Source of the DNA: Candidatus Cloacimonadota bacterium
GTDB taxonomy: Bacteria; Muiribacteriota; UBA6191; JACPRK01
Assembly (NCBI GenBank): GCA_021772705.1
Contig: JAJFLN010000561.1
Coordinates: forward strand, 1-10,664
Length of the DNA: 10,664 nt
Direction: 5' to 3'
A program made the position numbers and the translations under genes. Shown one piece after another: positions 1-6,995 of this stretch. How positions within the stretch are numbered: position 1 is the first letter of the stretch; the number at the start of each line of letters is the position of its first letter. Under the pieces are notes generated by a model, which had not been told where the DNA came from, did not search any database, and was given only the letters and a program-made list of their open reading frames with translations.

Positions 1-737
1 AGCCTTTTGAGAACCGGGACCTGCAGGTGGTTGTCGACCTGGCTCTCTATCAGTACCAGATGGAGGCCCAGAACCGGGAAGTTGAGGCCTGGCTCCACCG
101 GGTCGTGAACAACCTGGAGGATGGAGTTATCGCCTCTGATGCCGGATCTCGGATCAGGGTCATCAACGACGTGGCACGAGAGCTGACCGGGTGGACCGGT
201 GATTCGGCTATCGGGAGCCGACTCGATGAAGTGCTCAAGTTCGTGGCAGCGGCGAAGACGTCCCAGGCGTCGCCCGGGACCTCGAGGAAAGTCATGTCCT
301 CGAGTGGAGAAGTTCGCGCTGTCTGTCTGCAGGTGATTCCCATGGCCGAGGCCGGGAAGGTGGGAGTCGGCGAATTGAGGTTGCTGAGAAGCGTCAGTGC
401 CGCCAGCGGTGGAGACGAGGAACGGGACGAGCTTCTCCGTAGGCTAACCTGGTCCAACCAGGAGAAGGACCGCCTGAGCCTGGAACTGGCCACGAGGACC
501 CACGCCCTGTTGCAAGCGGACCGAGGGGCCGCGTCGGAGCTCAGGACCAGCCTGGCGAGTCTCCGGGGCCCCGTGGAGGCGGCCCAGGAGCGGCTGGTTC
601 TCCGGATGCAGGACTCGGCCGACCCTCCCGATACGGAGTCGAGGCGGTGCCTCGACGAGGCGATCGCTGTCCTGAAACTGGTGGGGCGGCTTCAGTCCGA
701 TTACTCGATCCCTCGTCCGGTGGACGAGACGGAGTGA
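1..737 (+). CDS. Receiver-PAS protein with a degenerate, histidine-less DHp-like C-terminus (5' end outside window)
   Basis: The reading frame is open from the left edge (first full codon at 3) to TGA at 735-737, so the gene is 5'-truncated by the window. The first visible residues, PFENRDLQ, match the conserved Lys-Pro-Phe end of a CheY-like receiver; most of the receiver lies upstream. A PAS domain follows (about 95-390; NNLEDGVIASDAGSRIRVIN, then ARELTGW), then a charged coiled-coil stretch (about 415-530). The last ~65 residues resemble a HisKA/DHp domain: the motif reads SELRTSL (534-554) where an active kinase has HELRTPL, so the phospho-accepting His is Ser and the Pro is Ser. No HATPase domain follows. 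I infer a sensory or phospho-receiver partner with no kinase activity of its own. It ends at the start of the next kinase, so the two are probably co-transcribed and translationally coupled. Confidence 0.85.
   Translation, partial: PFENRDLQVVVDLALYQYQMEAQNREVEAWLHRVVNNLEDGVIASDAGSRIRVINDVARELTGWTGDSAIGSRLDEVLKFVAAAKTSQASPGTSRKVMSSSGEVRAVCLQVIPMAEAGKVGVGELRLLRSVSAASGGDEERDELLRRLTWSNQEKDRLSLELATRTHALLQADRGAASELRTSLASLRGPVEAAQERLVLRMQDSADPPDTESRRCLDEAIAVLKLVGRLQSDYSIPRPVDETE
731..737 (+). promoter_or_regulatory. Ribosome binding site for the 740 kinase, inside the previous gene's end
   Basis: GGAGTGA is one base short of the ideal GGAGGTGA. GGAG sits five bases before GTG 740 and overlaps the TGA stop of the preceding gene. 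This supports coupled translation and favours GTG 740 over GTG 734. Confidence 0.6.
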
Positions 738-739
738 GC

Positions 740-3160
740 GTGGCCCAGGAACAGAAAGTCTGCAACATCCTGATCGTTGAAGACGATCCACATGTGGCCG
801 AGTTCTTCGAACGGATATTCTTGACCTCCAAGAGGCCGCGGTTCCACGTTCATCTTGCCGATTCCCTGAAGCAGGTCCGGGAGATGGACGCGTCCGCGCA
901 GACCGACGTGATTCTTCTCGACCTGACCCTTCACGATTCTGCTGGGATCGACACGTTCAACAGCATCAGCAGCATGTTCCCCGAAACACCCATCGTCATC
1001 GCAACTGGAAACGACGACACGGGCCTCGCCGTTGCGGCGGTCCGGGCAGGGGCCCGTGACTATCTGCTCAAGGGGGCCGAACGCTCTCGGATCTACGTGG
1101 ACGGGGTGGAGCGTGCGCTGCGGACCCATGGCCGGGAACTGGAGCAGAGGAAGGAGCAGGTTCGGCTCGTCGAGGCGCTCCGGGATTCCGATGGCCGGAA
1201 GTCGGCAATTCTGAACCTCTCTCTGGACCCGATCGTGAGCATCGACCATCTCGGTAGGATCCGGGAGTTCAACCGTGCCGCCGAGCGAGTGTTTGGATTT
1301 GCCGCTGCCGATGTGGTGGGCACGAACATGACCGACGCCATCGTGCCCGATTCCCTCAAGGAAGCCCACCACGCGAGCATGGAGAATCACCTGCGGACAG
1401 GAGAAATTCGAATTCTGGGCCAGAGGCGGGAGTTGGCAGCCCTGAGGGCCGATGGCACAGAGTTTCCCATGGAGCTGTTCGTCGATCGGATTCCGGACAG
1501 CGATCCTCCGGAGTTCACAGCCTTCATCCGGGACCTGACGGAACGGAAAAGACAGGAGGCCCAGAAGGCGGCCCGGTATCGCTTGACCCAGTTGATGGCC
1601 GAGTCAGTCTCCTTCCAGAAGACCCTGCCCCAGATGCTCGAAACTCTAGGGGTGCGGCTACAGTGGGATGTGGTCCAGTTCTGGCGAGTCGACGCTGACG
1701 CAGGACTGCTGAGGCGCCACTTGGCCTGGAGATCCGACGGGGTCGGCGACGCACAGTTCGCGGCTCTGGGGCAGGCTCCATCAGTATCCAAGGGCGATAC
1801 ACTGGCCGGCAGAGTCTGGGAACTGGGCCGGGTCCTCTGGGCTCGCTGTGATTCTGTTGAATCCGCATTGGAGGAGTTGCCGGTCCTGGTAGCCGCCGGC
1901 ATGAGTACTGCCTGTGCGTTGCCCGTTCGAGACGGGGGGACCGTACTGGGAGTGGTCGGACTCCTTCGCAAGGAACCGGCGGATCTGGACGTGGAAACAT
2001 TCCTGGAACTGGAGGACATCGGCGATCAACTCGGCAGGTTCTCGGTGCTGAAACAAGCCGAGGAGGAGCGCGACAAGTTCTTCACACTCTCACTGGACCT
2101 GCTCTCGATCTCCGATCGCTCGGGCCGGTTCTTGAGACTCAATCCGGCCTTCCAGAGGACACTCGGGTTTCAGCCCGACGAGTTGCTCGGAGAGAGGTGG
2201 AGCGACATCGTGCATCCCGATGATGCCGAGACCATGCGATTGGGCTTGAAGCGCCTCTCCGCCGGGCTGGACCTTCCTCATCTGGAATGCCGGATACGCT
2301 GTCGTCAGGGAGACTATCGCTGGTTGGCCTGGACATGTCCCGCCCCGGCTCCCGGCGATGACAGGCTCTACGCCGTGGCAAGGGATGTCACGGAGTCTCG
2401 TCGATTTCAGGAGCAGCTGCTTCAACACAGCGCCGATCTGGAAATCGCTCGTGAACAGGCGGAGTCTGCAAGTCAAGCGAAGTCCAGGTTCGTCGCAAAT
2501 GTCACCCACGAGTTGCGTACTCCCCTCAACGCCGTCATCGGCTTTGGCGAACTCCTGGCTCAAGAGACCTTCGGCCCTCTGCTGGAGAGACAACGAGAGT
2601 ATGTGAACTTCATCCTTACCAGCGGACAACACCTCCTGGCCCTGCTCAACGAAATCCTGGACCTGTCCAAGGTCGAGGCGGGCCGGTTGGAGCTGAGGAT
2701 CGAACTCGTGGATCTGGCGACTCTGGCAGAGGAGGTGGTGGCCACCCTGCAGGAAGTTGCCCGGAAGGACGACGTCGTCCTGGAGCTGGATCTGCAGGAG
2801 GGACTACCTGAGGTGACCGTCGATCCCCTGAGGATCAAGCAAGTACTGTTCAATCTGCTCTCGAACGGAATCAAGTTCACCCCAGCCGGAGGATCCGTGC
2901 GACTGCGGATCAATTCAGCCGAAACGACCGTCGAGTTGCGAGTCGTCGATACGGGAGTCGGGCTGCGCCCAGAGGACATTTCGCGACTCTTCACGGAGTT
3001 CGAACAGGTCGACGACGTCTCCGGAAAGAAGCCCGAGGGGACGGGCCTGGGACTGGTGATCACCAAGCGCCTCGTCGAGATGCACGGGGGCGCCATCCAG
3101 CTGGAGAGCGAGTTCAGCAAGGGTACGACCGTGATAGTCTCGCTGCCGCTTTCGGGCTGA
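740..3160 (+). CDS. Hybrid sensor histidine kinase, REC-PAS-GAF-PAS-HisKA-HATPase
   Basis: A complete 806-residue cytoplasmic kinase with no membrane segment seen. Domains: an N-terminal receiver (about 8-130) with acidic pocket E14-D15-D16, phospho-acceptor D61 (ILLDLTL), T89 and K111; PAS (about 150-265, ending IRDLTERK); GAF (about 275-440); a second PAS (about 447-557, ending ARDVTESR); DHp with H590 in VTHELRTPLNAV; and HATPase with N705/N709 (FNLLSNGIKF), G1 box DTGVG at 737 and G2 box GTGLGL at 767-772. All catalytic motifs are present, so it should autophosphorylate and may pass phosphate to a separate regulator. The leading receiver suggests input from an upstream phosphorelay step. 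Start choice: GTG 740 has GGAGTGA (731-737) just upstream. GTG 734, which overlaps the previous stop as GTGA, is the alternative and adds two residues. The frame stays open further upstream to 647, but that stretch lies inside the preceding gene. Confidence 0.93.
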   Translation: MAQEQKVCNILIVEDDPHVAEFFERIFLTSKRPRFHVHLADSLKQVREMDASAQTDVILLDLTLHDSAGIDTFNSISSMFPETPIVIATGNDDTGLAVAAVRAGARDYLLKGAERSRIYVDGVERALRTHGRELEQRKEQVRLVEALRDSDGRKSAILNLSLDPIVSIDHLGRIREFNRAAERVFGFAAADVVGTNMTDAIVPDSLKEAHHASMENHLRTGEIRILGQRRELAALRADGTEFPMELFVDRIPDSDPPEFTAFIRDLTERKRQEAQKAARYRLTQLMAESVSFQKTLPQMLETLGVRLQWDVVQFWRVDADAGLLRRHLAWRSDGVGDAQFAALGQAPSVSKGDTLAGRVWELGRVLWARCDSVESALEELPVLVAAGMSTACALPVRDGGTVLGVVGLLRKEPADLDVETFLELEDIGDQLGRFSVLKQAEEERDKFFTLSLDLLSISDRSGRFLRLNPAFQRTLGFQPDELLGERWSDIVHPDDAETMRLGLKRLSAGLDLPHLECRIRCRQGDYRWLAWTCPAPAPGDDRLYAVARDVTESRRFQEQLLQHSADLEIAREQAESASQAKSRFVANVTHELRTPLNAVIGFGELLAQETFGPLLERQREYVNFILTSGQHLLALLNEILDLSKVEAGRLELRIELVDLATLAEEVVATLQEVARKDDVVLELDLQEGLPEVTVDPLRIKQVLFNLLSNGIKFTPAGGSVRLRINSAETTVELRVVDTGVGLRPEDISRLFTEFEQVDDVSGKKPEGTGLGLVITKRLVEMHGGAIQLESEFSKGTTVIVSLPLSG

Positions 3161-3314
3161 GCCGCTTCTCGCGGAGATCATCGGCGGCGGTCACGGTGAG
3201 TTCCTCGTGTACGAAGGGACTGTGAGCGGCCAGATCTCCGAGTCGGCTCTCGATCTTTGGTCCGTCGGAACCCGCCATCGATCGGCGTTCTCGAACACGA
3301 GACCGAAAGGGCCG
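3161..3314. other. Intergenic, no gene recognised
   Basis: This 154-bp stretch separates the convergent 740-3160 kinase and the - strand kinase fragment. I see only short inverted repeats (such as TCTCG/CGAGA near 3289-3302) and no T-tract, so there is no convincing intrinsic terminator. A + strand frame open from 3207 mostly overlaps the opposite-strand kinase fragment and resembles nothing I know. Confidence 0.5.
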
Positions 3315-3761
3315 TTACCCTATGGTCTGTGCCTCCACTTTCGGCTGGGAGGACTGTCCGCCCCCCCCTTCCTGATGGGCAATCCGGGACACCTCGAAGG
3401 TGAAGCAGGCTCCCCCGCCATCGGCCTCCTCGATCCAGATCCGGCCGCCGTGGGCCTCGACGAACTGCTTGCAGATCGTCAGTCCAAGTCCGGTCCCCCC
3501 CGTGGTCTCGTTCGCGTCTAGGTTTCTGGCGTAGGGCTCGAAGAGAGACTCTCGGAGGTGTTCCGGGATGCCTGGACCGTTGTCGGCCACCTGAAACCGC
3601 ACGTGATCTCCATCGGTCTCGACCAGAGAGATCCGGATCGAATTTCCCGTTTTGCAGTACCTGATGGCGTTTCCCACGAGATTCTCGAGGACCCGCAGCA
3701 GCTTTGCCTCATCGGCCGCCATCTCGATAGGGGCGCCAGGGACATCCACACTCAGTGTCAT
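3315..3761 (-). CDS. Histidine kinase fragment: HATPase domain only (probable pseudogene)
   Basis: A 148-residue frame holding a nearly complete HATPase_c domain: N-box RVLENLVGNAIRY, G1 box DNGPGIPE, G2 box GGTGLGLTICKQFVEAHGG, then the terminal strand FTFEV. This is the ATP-binding half of a sensor kinase. The DHp domain with its histidine is missing. In frame upstream of ATG 3761 only about 13 codons remain before a stop at 3801-3803, and the last few (VARR) could still be kinase. No ribosome binding site is visible, so this looks like the 3' end of a broken gene rather than a small protein with a designed start. The N-box and G1 region resemble those of the kinase at 4229, suggesting a paralogue. 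Two poly-G runs (3495-3501 and 3361-3368 on this strand's complement) lie in the G2 region and C-tail. The last ~20 residues after the domain are low-complexity. Confidence 0.8.
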   Translation of the reverse strand: MTLSVDVPGAPIEMAADEAKLLRVLENLVGNAIRYCKTGNSIRISLVETDGDHVRFQVADNGPGIPEHLRESLFEPYARNLDANETTGGTGLGLTICKQFVEAHGGRIWIEEADGGGACFTFEVSRIAHQEGGGGQSSQPKVEAQTIG

Positions 3762-3762
3762 T

Positions 3763-3870
3763 CGCCTCGCTACCCAGCTGGCTCGATGCCTCGGGATCGA
3801 CTACAAGGTCACGCTCCAGAAGCTGAAAGACCTGGGGCTGGACGTGACTCCTCACGACGGCCAGGGATGA
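3763..3870 (+). pseudogene. 3' remnant of a Fis-type helix-turn-helix regulator
   Basis: From about 3763 the + strand frame reads as plausible protein, QLARCLGIDYKVTLQKLKDL and a short tail, ending at TGA 3868-3870. The spacing of LGID, K, KLK and LGL matches the Fis-type HTH (HTH_8) that ends NtrC-family sigma-54 activators, whose consensus is roughly AARLLGI-x3-TLxxKLKELGL. The same frame further left is only the complement of the kinase fragment, so the regulator's AAA+ and receiver parts are absent. I read this as the broken-off end of a response-regulator gene. An IF-2 N-terminal-like helix domain is a weaker alternative. It lies upstream of a sigma-54 promoter match, which fits a lost bEBP gene, but that link is inference. 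Confidence 0.5.
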
Positions 3871-3885
3871 CGAGGCCCGGCGTGG

Positions 3886-3917
3886 CCTTTCGAACTTCAG
3901 TCGTGGCGTTCGAAGGG
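3886..3917 (+). repeat. Inverted repeat, 10-bp arms, 16 bp after the Fis-type remnant
   Basis: The arms CCTTTCGAAC (3886-3895) and GTTCGAAGGG (3908-3917) pair over 10 bp as RNA with one G-U pair; the loop is 12 nt. It follows the stop of the HTH remnant and could be a surviving terminator stem, but the following bases (TCTTCGCC) are not a convincing U-tract. An operator is possible. Confidence 0.45.
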
Positions 3918-4165
3918 TCTTCGCCTCGGCAACCGGCTGGAGGCTCCTTCGAGTCGATGGGCAGGGGCTCTTCTCACAGGGGGGAAGGGGAACGCCATGG
4001 GGTTACCCCCATATCCTGACCCGCAGCGCCCGGGGGGCGGCTTGCCCGGGGGACTCCTCCGCGCCCCCGGCCAAGCGATTGGCGAACTGCATTTGCCCTG
4101 ATTTGTCACGACTGTACGGGCACCAGCTAGACCCATGCTCGCGACGCAAGATCTGGGTGTCTCGT

Positions 4166-4181
4166 TGGCACGCTTCTTGTT
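4166..4181 (+). promoter_or_regulatory. Sigma-54 (-24/-12) promoter for the 4229 kinase
   Basis: TGGCACG-cttc-TTGTT matches the sigma-54 consensus TGGCACG-N4-TTGCW at every fixed base except the C of the -12 GC. The -24 GG (4167-4168) and the -12 G (4179) are 12 bp apart, as required. Transcription would begin near 4192, giving a leader of about 37 nt before TTG 4229. Such promoters need an enhancer-binding activator; a Fis-type HTH remnant of that kind lies 300 bp upstream. Confidence 0.65.
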
Positions 4182-4228
4182 GAATCACTTTAAAACTGCA
4201 ACAAATCCGACGAGAGGGGCGTGACGAC

Positions 4229-5593
4229 TTGACGACAGCGGAGACGAAGGTGCCAGTTCAGATCCTAATGATCGAGGACAACCCGATCGACGCTAAGTTG
4301 ATCCAGGCCATGCTACGTAGGCGGGATTCGGGAGAGGAGACTCTGAGCGTCGACTTCGAAATCCGGTGGGTCGAGACCCTCGATGAGGGGCTGGAGATCC
4401 TGGCTCACGAGCCTCCGCAACTCATCCTGCTGGATCTCACCCTGGGGCCCAGCCGGGGTCTCGACACGTATGACGCTATGCGTCATGCCGCTCCGCTGCT
4501 TCCGATCGTGGTTCTGAGTGGCACGGAGGACGAGGAACAGGCTGTCGCCGCAGTCCGCCGCGGGGCCCAGGACTATCTGGTGAAGGGAAGGGTCGACGGT
4601 TCGCTCCTCTCCCGGTCCCTTCGCTACGCCCTGCAGCGTCACGCCCTCGAAGAGAAGAACCGGAGACACCTCTTGGAGCTCGAGGGGCACGTGGAGCTGC
4701 TGCTGACGGGGTTCGAGCAGATGGTCCAGGGCCGGTTCGGCGTCCGGCTCAGCTCCGAAGAGAAGAGCTCCTCTCCGAGGAACCCGCAGCTGACGCGTCT
4801 GCTTCGGTGTTTCGACGAGACCGTGGAGCAGATGGAGGCCCTTCACGAGATGCGGAACCGTTTCTACAGCACCGTCGCTCACGATATCCGCTCCCCTCTC
4901 TCGGCCATGAACATGCTGATGTACAGCCTGGACAACAAGGCCGCTTCGGAGGAGCAGAAGCAGGAGTGGAGACAGATGCTTCGCCGGCGGATCGATCAGC
5001 TGACGGGGATGGCCGATTCCCTGATGGATGTCCTCTACCTGCGGTCGAGTCAATTCACAGTGAACAGGACCAAGCTGGACGTGAACGAGCTGCTCGACTC
5101 TTGCGCTGAGGATCTGTTCTTCCGGGCCGTGAAGCGAGGGCAGACCTTGAACGTGCAACACCTGCCAGCGGAATCTTCCTGCGTCGAAGCGGATCCCCCG
5201 AAGCTCTACCGCGTCCTGGAGAACCTGCTGGGCAACGCTATCAACCACTCTTCCTATGGCGACGCCATCGAAGTGTCCGCCGCCCGGGCTGACGGTGATG
5301 CGGTCCTGTTCTCGGTGATCGATCACGGTCCCGGTATCCCGGCGGGCGAGATCGACCGGGTCTTCGAACCCTTCGCCAGGGGAAAGGGACGGTATCGCGA
5401 CGGCGACGGAGCTGAAGAACAAGCTGTCCGTGCCGGTCGTCTATCTCAGCGCCTTCGGAGACGACGCGACGACCCGGCGGGCCCGCGAGACGGGGCCCTT
5501 CGCCTACCTTCTCAAGCCCTTCGACGAGAAAGAGCTCGAAATCGCGATCGAAATCGCCCTCTATCGTTCGACTCTGGAGTACCAAGTCGATGA
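4229..5593 (+). CDS. Sensor kinase REC-HisKA-HATPase, broken in the ATPase domain, with an out-of-frame tail
   Basis: Starts at TTG 4229 with GAGAGGGG (4212-4219) about nine bases upstream; no better start precedes the receiver. The receiver (about 5-130) has E16-D17-N18, phospho-acceptor D69 (LILLDLTL) and K119. A helical linker leads to the DHp with H218 (VAHDIRSPLSAM), then a HATPase with N-box RVLENLLGNAI and G1 box D365-x-G367-x-G369. After FEPFARGKG (about residue 387) the homology stops. The G2 box (GTGLGL) and last strands are missing, and the remaining ~65 residues are Arg-rich nonsense read in the wrong frame over the next gene's receiver. Without the G2 box ATP binding should fail, so I expect no kinase activity, although the receiver and DHp could still fold. 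It is probably transcribed from the sigma-54 promoter. See the junction entry at 5373-5393. Confidence 0.85.
   Translation: MTTAETKVPVQILMIEDNPIDAKLIQAMLRRRDSGEETLSVDFEIRWVETLDEGLEILAHEPPQLILLDLTLGPSRGLDTYDAMRHAAPLLPIVVLSGTEDEEQAVAAVRRGAQDYLVKGRVDGSLLSRSLRYALQRHALEEKNRRHLLELEGHVELLLTGFEQMVQGRFGVRLSSEEKSSSPRNPQLTRLLRCFDETVEQMEALHEMRNRFYSTVAHDIRSPLSAMNMLMYSLDNKAASEEQKQEWRQMLRRRIDQLTGMADSLMDVLYLRSSQFTVNRTKLDVNELLDSCAEDLFFRAVKRGQTLNVQHLPAESSCVEADPPKLYRVLENLLGNAINHSSYGDAIEVSAARADGDAVLFSVIDHGPGIPAGEIDRVFEPFARGKGRYRDGDGAEEQAVRAGRLSQRLRRRRDDPAGPRDGALRLPSQALRRERARNRDRNRPLSFDSGVPSR
5373..5393 (+). other. Fusion junction between two two-component genes
   Basis: To the left, one frame reads a kinase ATPase domain (EPFARGKG). 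To the right, the frame one base later reads a receiver domain from its middle: PGERDGIATATELKNKL, then VPVVYLSAF and YLLKPF. Both readings look natural within the purine-rich stretch around 5376-5390, so the exact break cannot be placed. The kinase loses its G2 box and the receiver loses its first half, including the phosphorylatable Asp. A deletion between neighbouring genes, or a misassembly, explains this best. Confidence 0.75.
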
Positions 5594-6641
5594 CAGTCAG
5601 CGCCAGCTCGCCTCGGTGCTTCGGAGCATCGACGACGCCGTGATCGCTCTTGATGTTGAGGGGTGCGTCCGTTATCTCAACCGTGCTGCCGAAGGACTCA
5701 CGGGCAGGACCATCGAGGACGTGAAAGGAATGACTGCCGAGGAGGTCCTGCGTTTTCGCGAACAAACAGGCTTCGCTTCGTCTGAGATGTACACGGCGAA
5801 GGAGTTGGTCCGGCCCGATGGACGCGCGATCCCCGTGGAGGAGACTCGGTCCGATATAATCGACGATCGGGGTACCATGACCGGTTCCCTGCTGGTGCTC
5901 CGGGACGTGACCGAACGGTTGAGCCACGACCAAGAGCGACGAGAACTCCTGAGCCGGCTCGAGGAAAGCAACGCCATGCTGGAGCGGTTCGCCTTCAGCG
6001 CCGCCCACGACATGAAGGAACCGTTGCGGGCCATCACCGGATTCGGCGAGCTCCTCCGATCGCACTACGCCAGCGACCTCGACGAAGAGGGCCAGTCCTA
6101 CCTCTCGGAGATGGTCTCGGGAGCGGATCGGCTCTCCAACCTTGTGAGCGATCTCCTCATGATTTCGCGTATCGCCGGCTCCTCCCCGGAGACGAGCGCC
6201 GTGGAACTGGAGCCGATCGTTGAGGCTGCGATGAAGGACCTGGGACACTCGATCAACGAGAACGGCGCGATCATCAGCCTGAAGGATCTCCCTGCGGCAA
6301 CGGGGAATCCGAATCAGCTCTCCCGGCTGTTCCAGAACCTGATCTCCAATGCCATCAAGTTCCAGGAGAACGGCGAGTCCCCCGAGATCCGCATCTCGGC
6401 GGTGCGGAACGGCGACTCCGTCATCGTCACGGTCCGAGACAACGGGATCGGCATCGCCGAGGAGGATCAGGGCAAGCTCTTCGAGCTATTCGGACGTCTG
6501 CACGGCGTGAGCAAGTATCCCGGAACCGGCCTGGGCCTGGCCATGTGCAAGGTAATCGTTGAGAAGCACGGCGGTCGTATCTGGGTCGAGTCCACTCCTG
6601 GCGAGGGGAGCAGCTTCCGGTTCACCCTCCTGGCGGCGTGA
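5430..6641 (+). CDS. PAS sensor histidine kinase with the C-terminal half of a receiver at its N-terminus
   Basis: 403 residues from GTG 5430, the first possible start after an in-frame stop at 5316-5318. No ribosome binding site precedes it well, so this is probably not the original start. Residues 1-50 are the second half of a receiver (VVYLSAF, YLLKPF, then ALYR); the Asp-bearing half is lost at the junction. An intact PAS follows (about 55-170, ending LRDVTERL), then a DHp with H193 in AAHDMKEPLRAITGF, the variant motif of phytochrome-like kinases. The HATPase has N303/N307 (LFQNLISNAIKF), G1 box DNGIGI from D337, the G2 box GTGLGLAMCK, and ends normally with FRFTLLAA. The kinase core is complete and could work if translated. 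The parent gene was presumably REC-PAS-HisKA-HATPase. It lies in the same transcription unit as the broken kinase upstream. Confidence 0.85.
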   Translation: MPVVYLSAFGDDATTRRARETGPFAYLLKPFDEKELEIAIEIALYRSTLEYQVDDSQRQLASVLRSIDDAVIALDVEGCVRYLNRAAEGLTGRTIEDVKGMTAEEVLRFREQTGFASSEMYTAKELVRPDGRAIPVEETRSDIIDDRGTMTGSLLVLRDVTERLSHDQERRELLSRLEESNAMLERFAFSAAHDMKEPLRAITGFGELLRSHYASDLDEEGQSYLSEMVSGADRLSNLVSDLLMISRIAGSSPETSAVELEPIVEAAMKDLGHSINENGAIISLKDLPAATGNPNQLSRLFQNLISNAIKFQENGESPEIRISAVRNGDSVIVTVRDNGIGIAEEDQGKLFELFGRLHGVSKYPGTGLGLAMCKVIVEKHGGRIWVESTPGEGSSFRFTLLAA

Positions 6642-6711
6642 GGAACCATTCCCGGTGTATCGCAGCTGAAGCCGCCCCCGGGGCGATATGCGCCCAAGAT
6701 GTGGCAAAAGG

Positions 6712-6742
6712 TTGACAGGTTTTGTCAAGACGTGATACCTAC
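6712..6742 (+). promoter_or_regulatory. Possible sigma-70-type promoter with an overlapping inverted repeat
   Basis: TTGACA (6712-6717) is a perfect -35 box. The best -10 at suitable spacing is GATACC, 16 bp downstream, which matches only about half the consensus. The -35 hexamer is also the left arm of TTGACA-ggttt-TGTCAA (6712-6728), a perfect 6-bp inverted repeat that could be an operator. Transcription from here would leave a leader of about 250 nt before the porin start. Confidence 0.4.
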
Positions 6743-6983
6743 GGGGGCCTCCTGGATCGACCAAAGAGGAGCCTCTCCGGTTCCTCCATCCGGCGACCGG
6801 GACGATGGCTGCTCCGAATCCGCCCGCCGAGGAGGTGACGTGAATCACACGCGCTGGGCTGGAGTCCGTCCCCAAAACATCAGAGTACACAACAGAAGAG
6901 CTGCATCGAAATCTCGGACTTCCGACGAGGAAACTATGGACACTCGCCGAATCGGTCGAGCCGACGATGCGTCAACTCACTTC

Positions 6984-6989
6984 AAGGAG
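6984..6989 (+). promoter_or_regulatory. Ribosome binding site of the porin
   Basis: AAGGAG lies six bases before ATG 6996, whose product begins directly with a good signal peptide. This sets the start, although the frame is open for about 300 bp further upstream. Confidence 0.85.
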
Positions 6990-6995
6990 TTTTCG

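Larger units (their letters stand above)
3871..4228. other. 358-bp non-coding region: hairpins, then sigma-54 promoter and leader
   Basis: I see no gene here. It holds an inverted repeat at 3886-3917, a short one at 3997-4012 (ATGGGG-ttac-CCCCAT), a very GC-rich block at about 4021-4072 with CCGGGGG/CCCCCGG arms (4046-4052, 4064-4070), then an AT-richer stretch from about 4080 leading to the -24/-12 promoter at 4166-4181 and the ribosome binding site at 4212-4219. Confidence 0.6.
6642..6995 (+). other. 354-bp leader region of the SLH porin gene
   Basis: I recognise no separate gene. It contains a short GC palindrome at about 6672-6685 without a T-tract, the TTGACA/TGTCAA inverted repeat at 6712-6728 that coincides with a possible -35 box, an ideal Shine-Dalgarno at 6831-6838 before GTG 6840, and the porin's own ribosome binding site at 6984-6989. 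The porin frame is open through the whole stretch from 6699, but codons such as AGA and GTA are unlike the porin body, which argues for an untranslated leader. Confidence 0.55.

Noticed and set aside
647..739. Upstream extension of the 740 kinase
   Set aside because: These codons lie inside the preceding gene in another frame and resemble nothing; the receiver begins just after 740.
3207..3521. + strand frame between the kinases
   Set aside because: Most of it is opposite the HATPase fragment and the rest resembles no known protein; no ribosome binding site.
4313..5422. Long open frame on the - strand opposite the 4229 kinase (369 codons)
   Set aside because: The + strand carries clear receiver, DHp and ATPase motifs; the reverse frame has none.
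5376..5430. Programmed +1 frameshift joining the two kinase frames
   Set aside because: The product would have half an ATPase domain joined to half a receiver, so no domain is rescued; a deletion or misjoin explains it better. No classic slippery site is present.
5241..6248. Long open frame on the - strand opposite the 5430 kinase (335 codons)
   Set aside because: Complement of a well-supported PAS kinase, with no recognisable domain.
6672..6685. GC palindrome after the 5430-6641 kinase as a terminator
   Set aside because: It is almost loopless and has no T-tract after it.
6701..6716. Sigma-54 promoter before the porin (TGGCA then TTGAC)
   Set aside because: The spacing between the GG and the downstream G is one base short and CG of the -24 box is missing.
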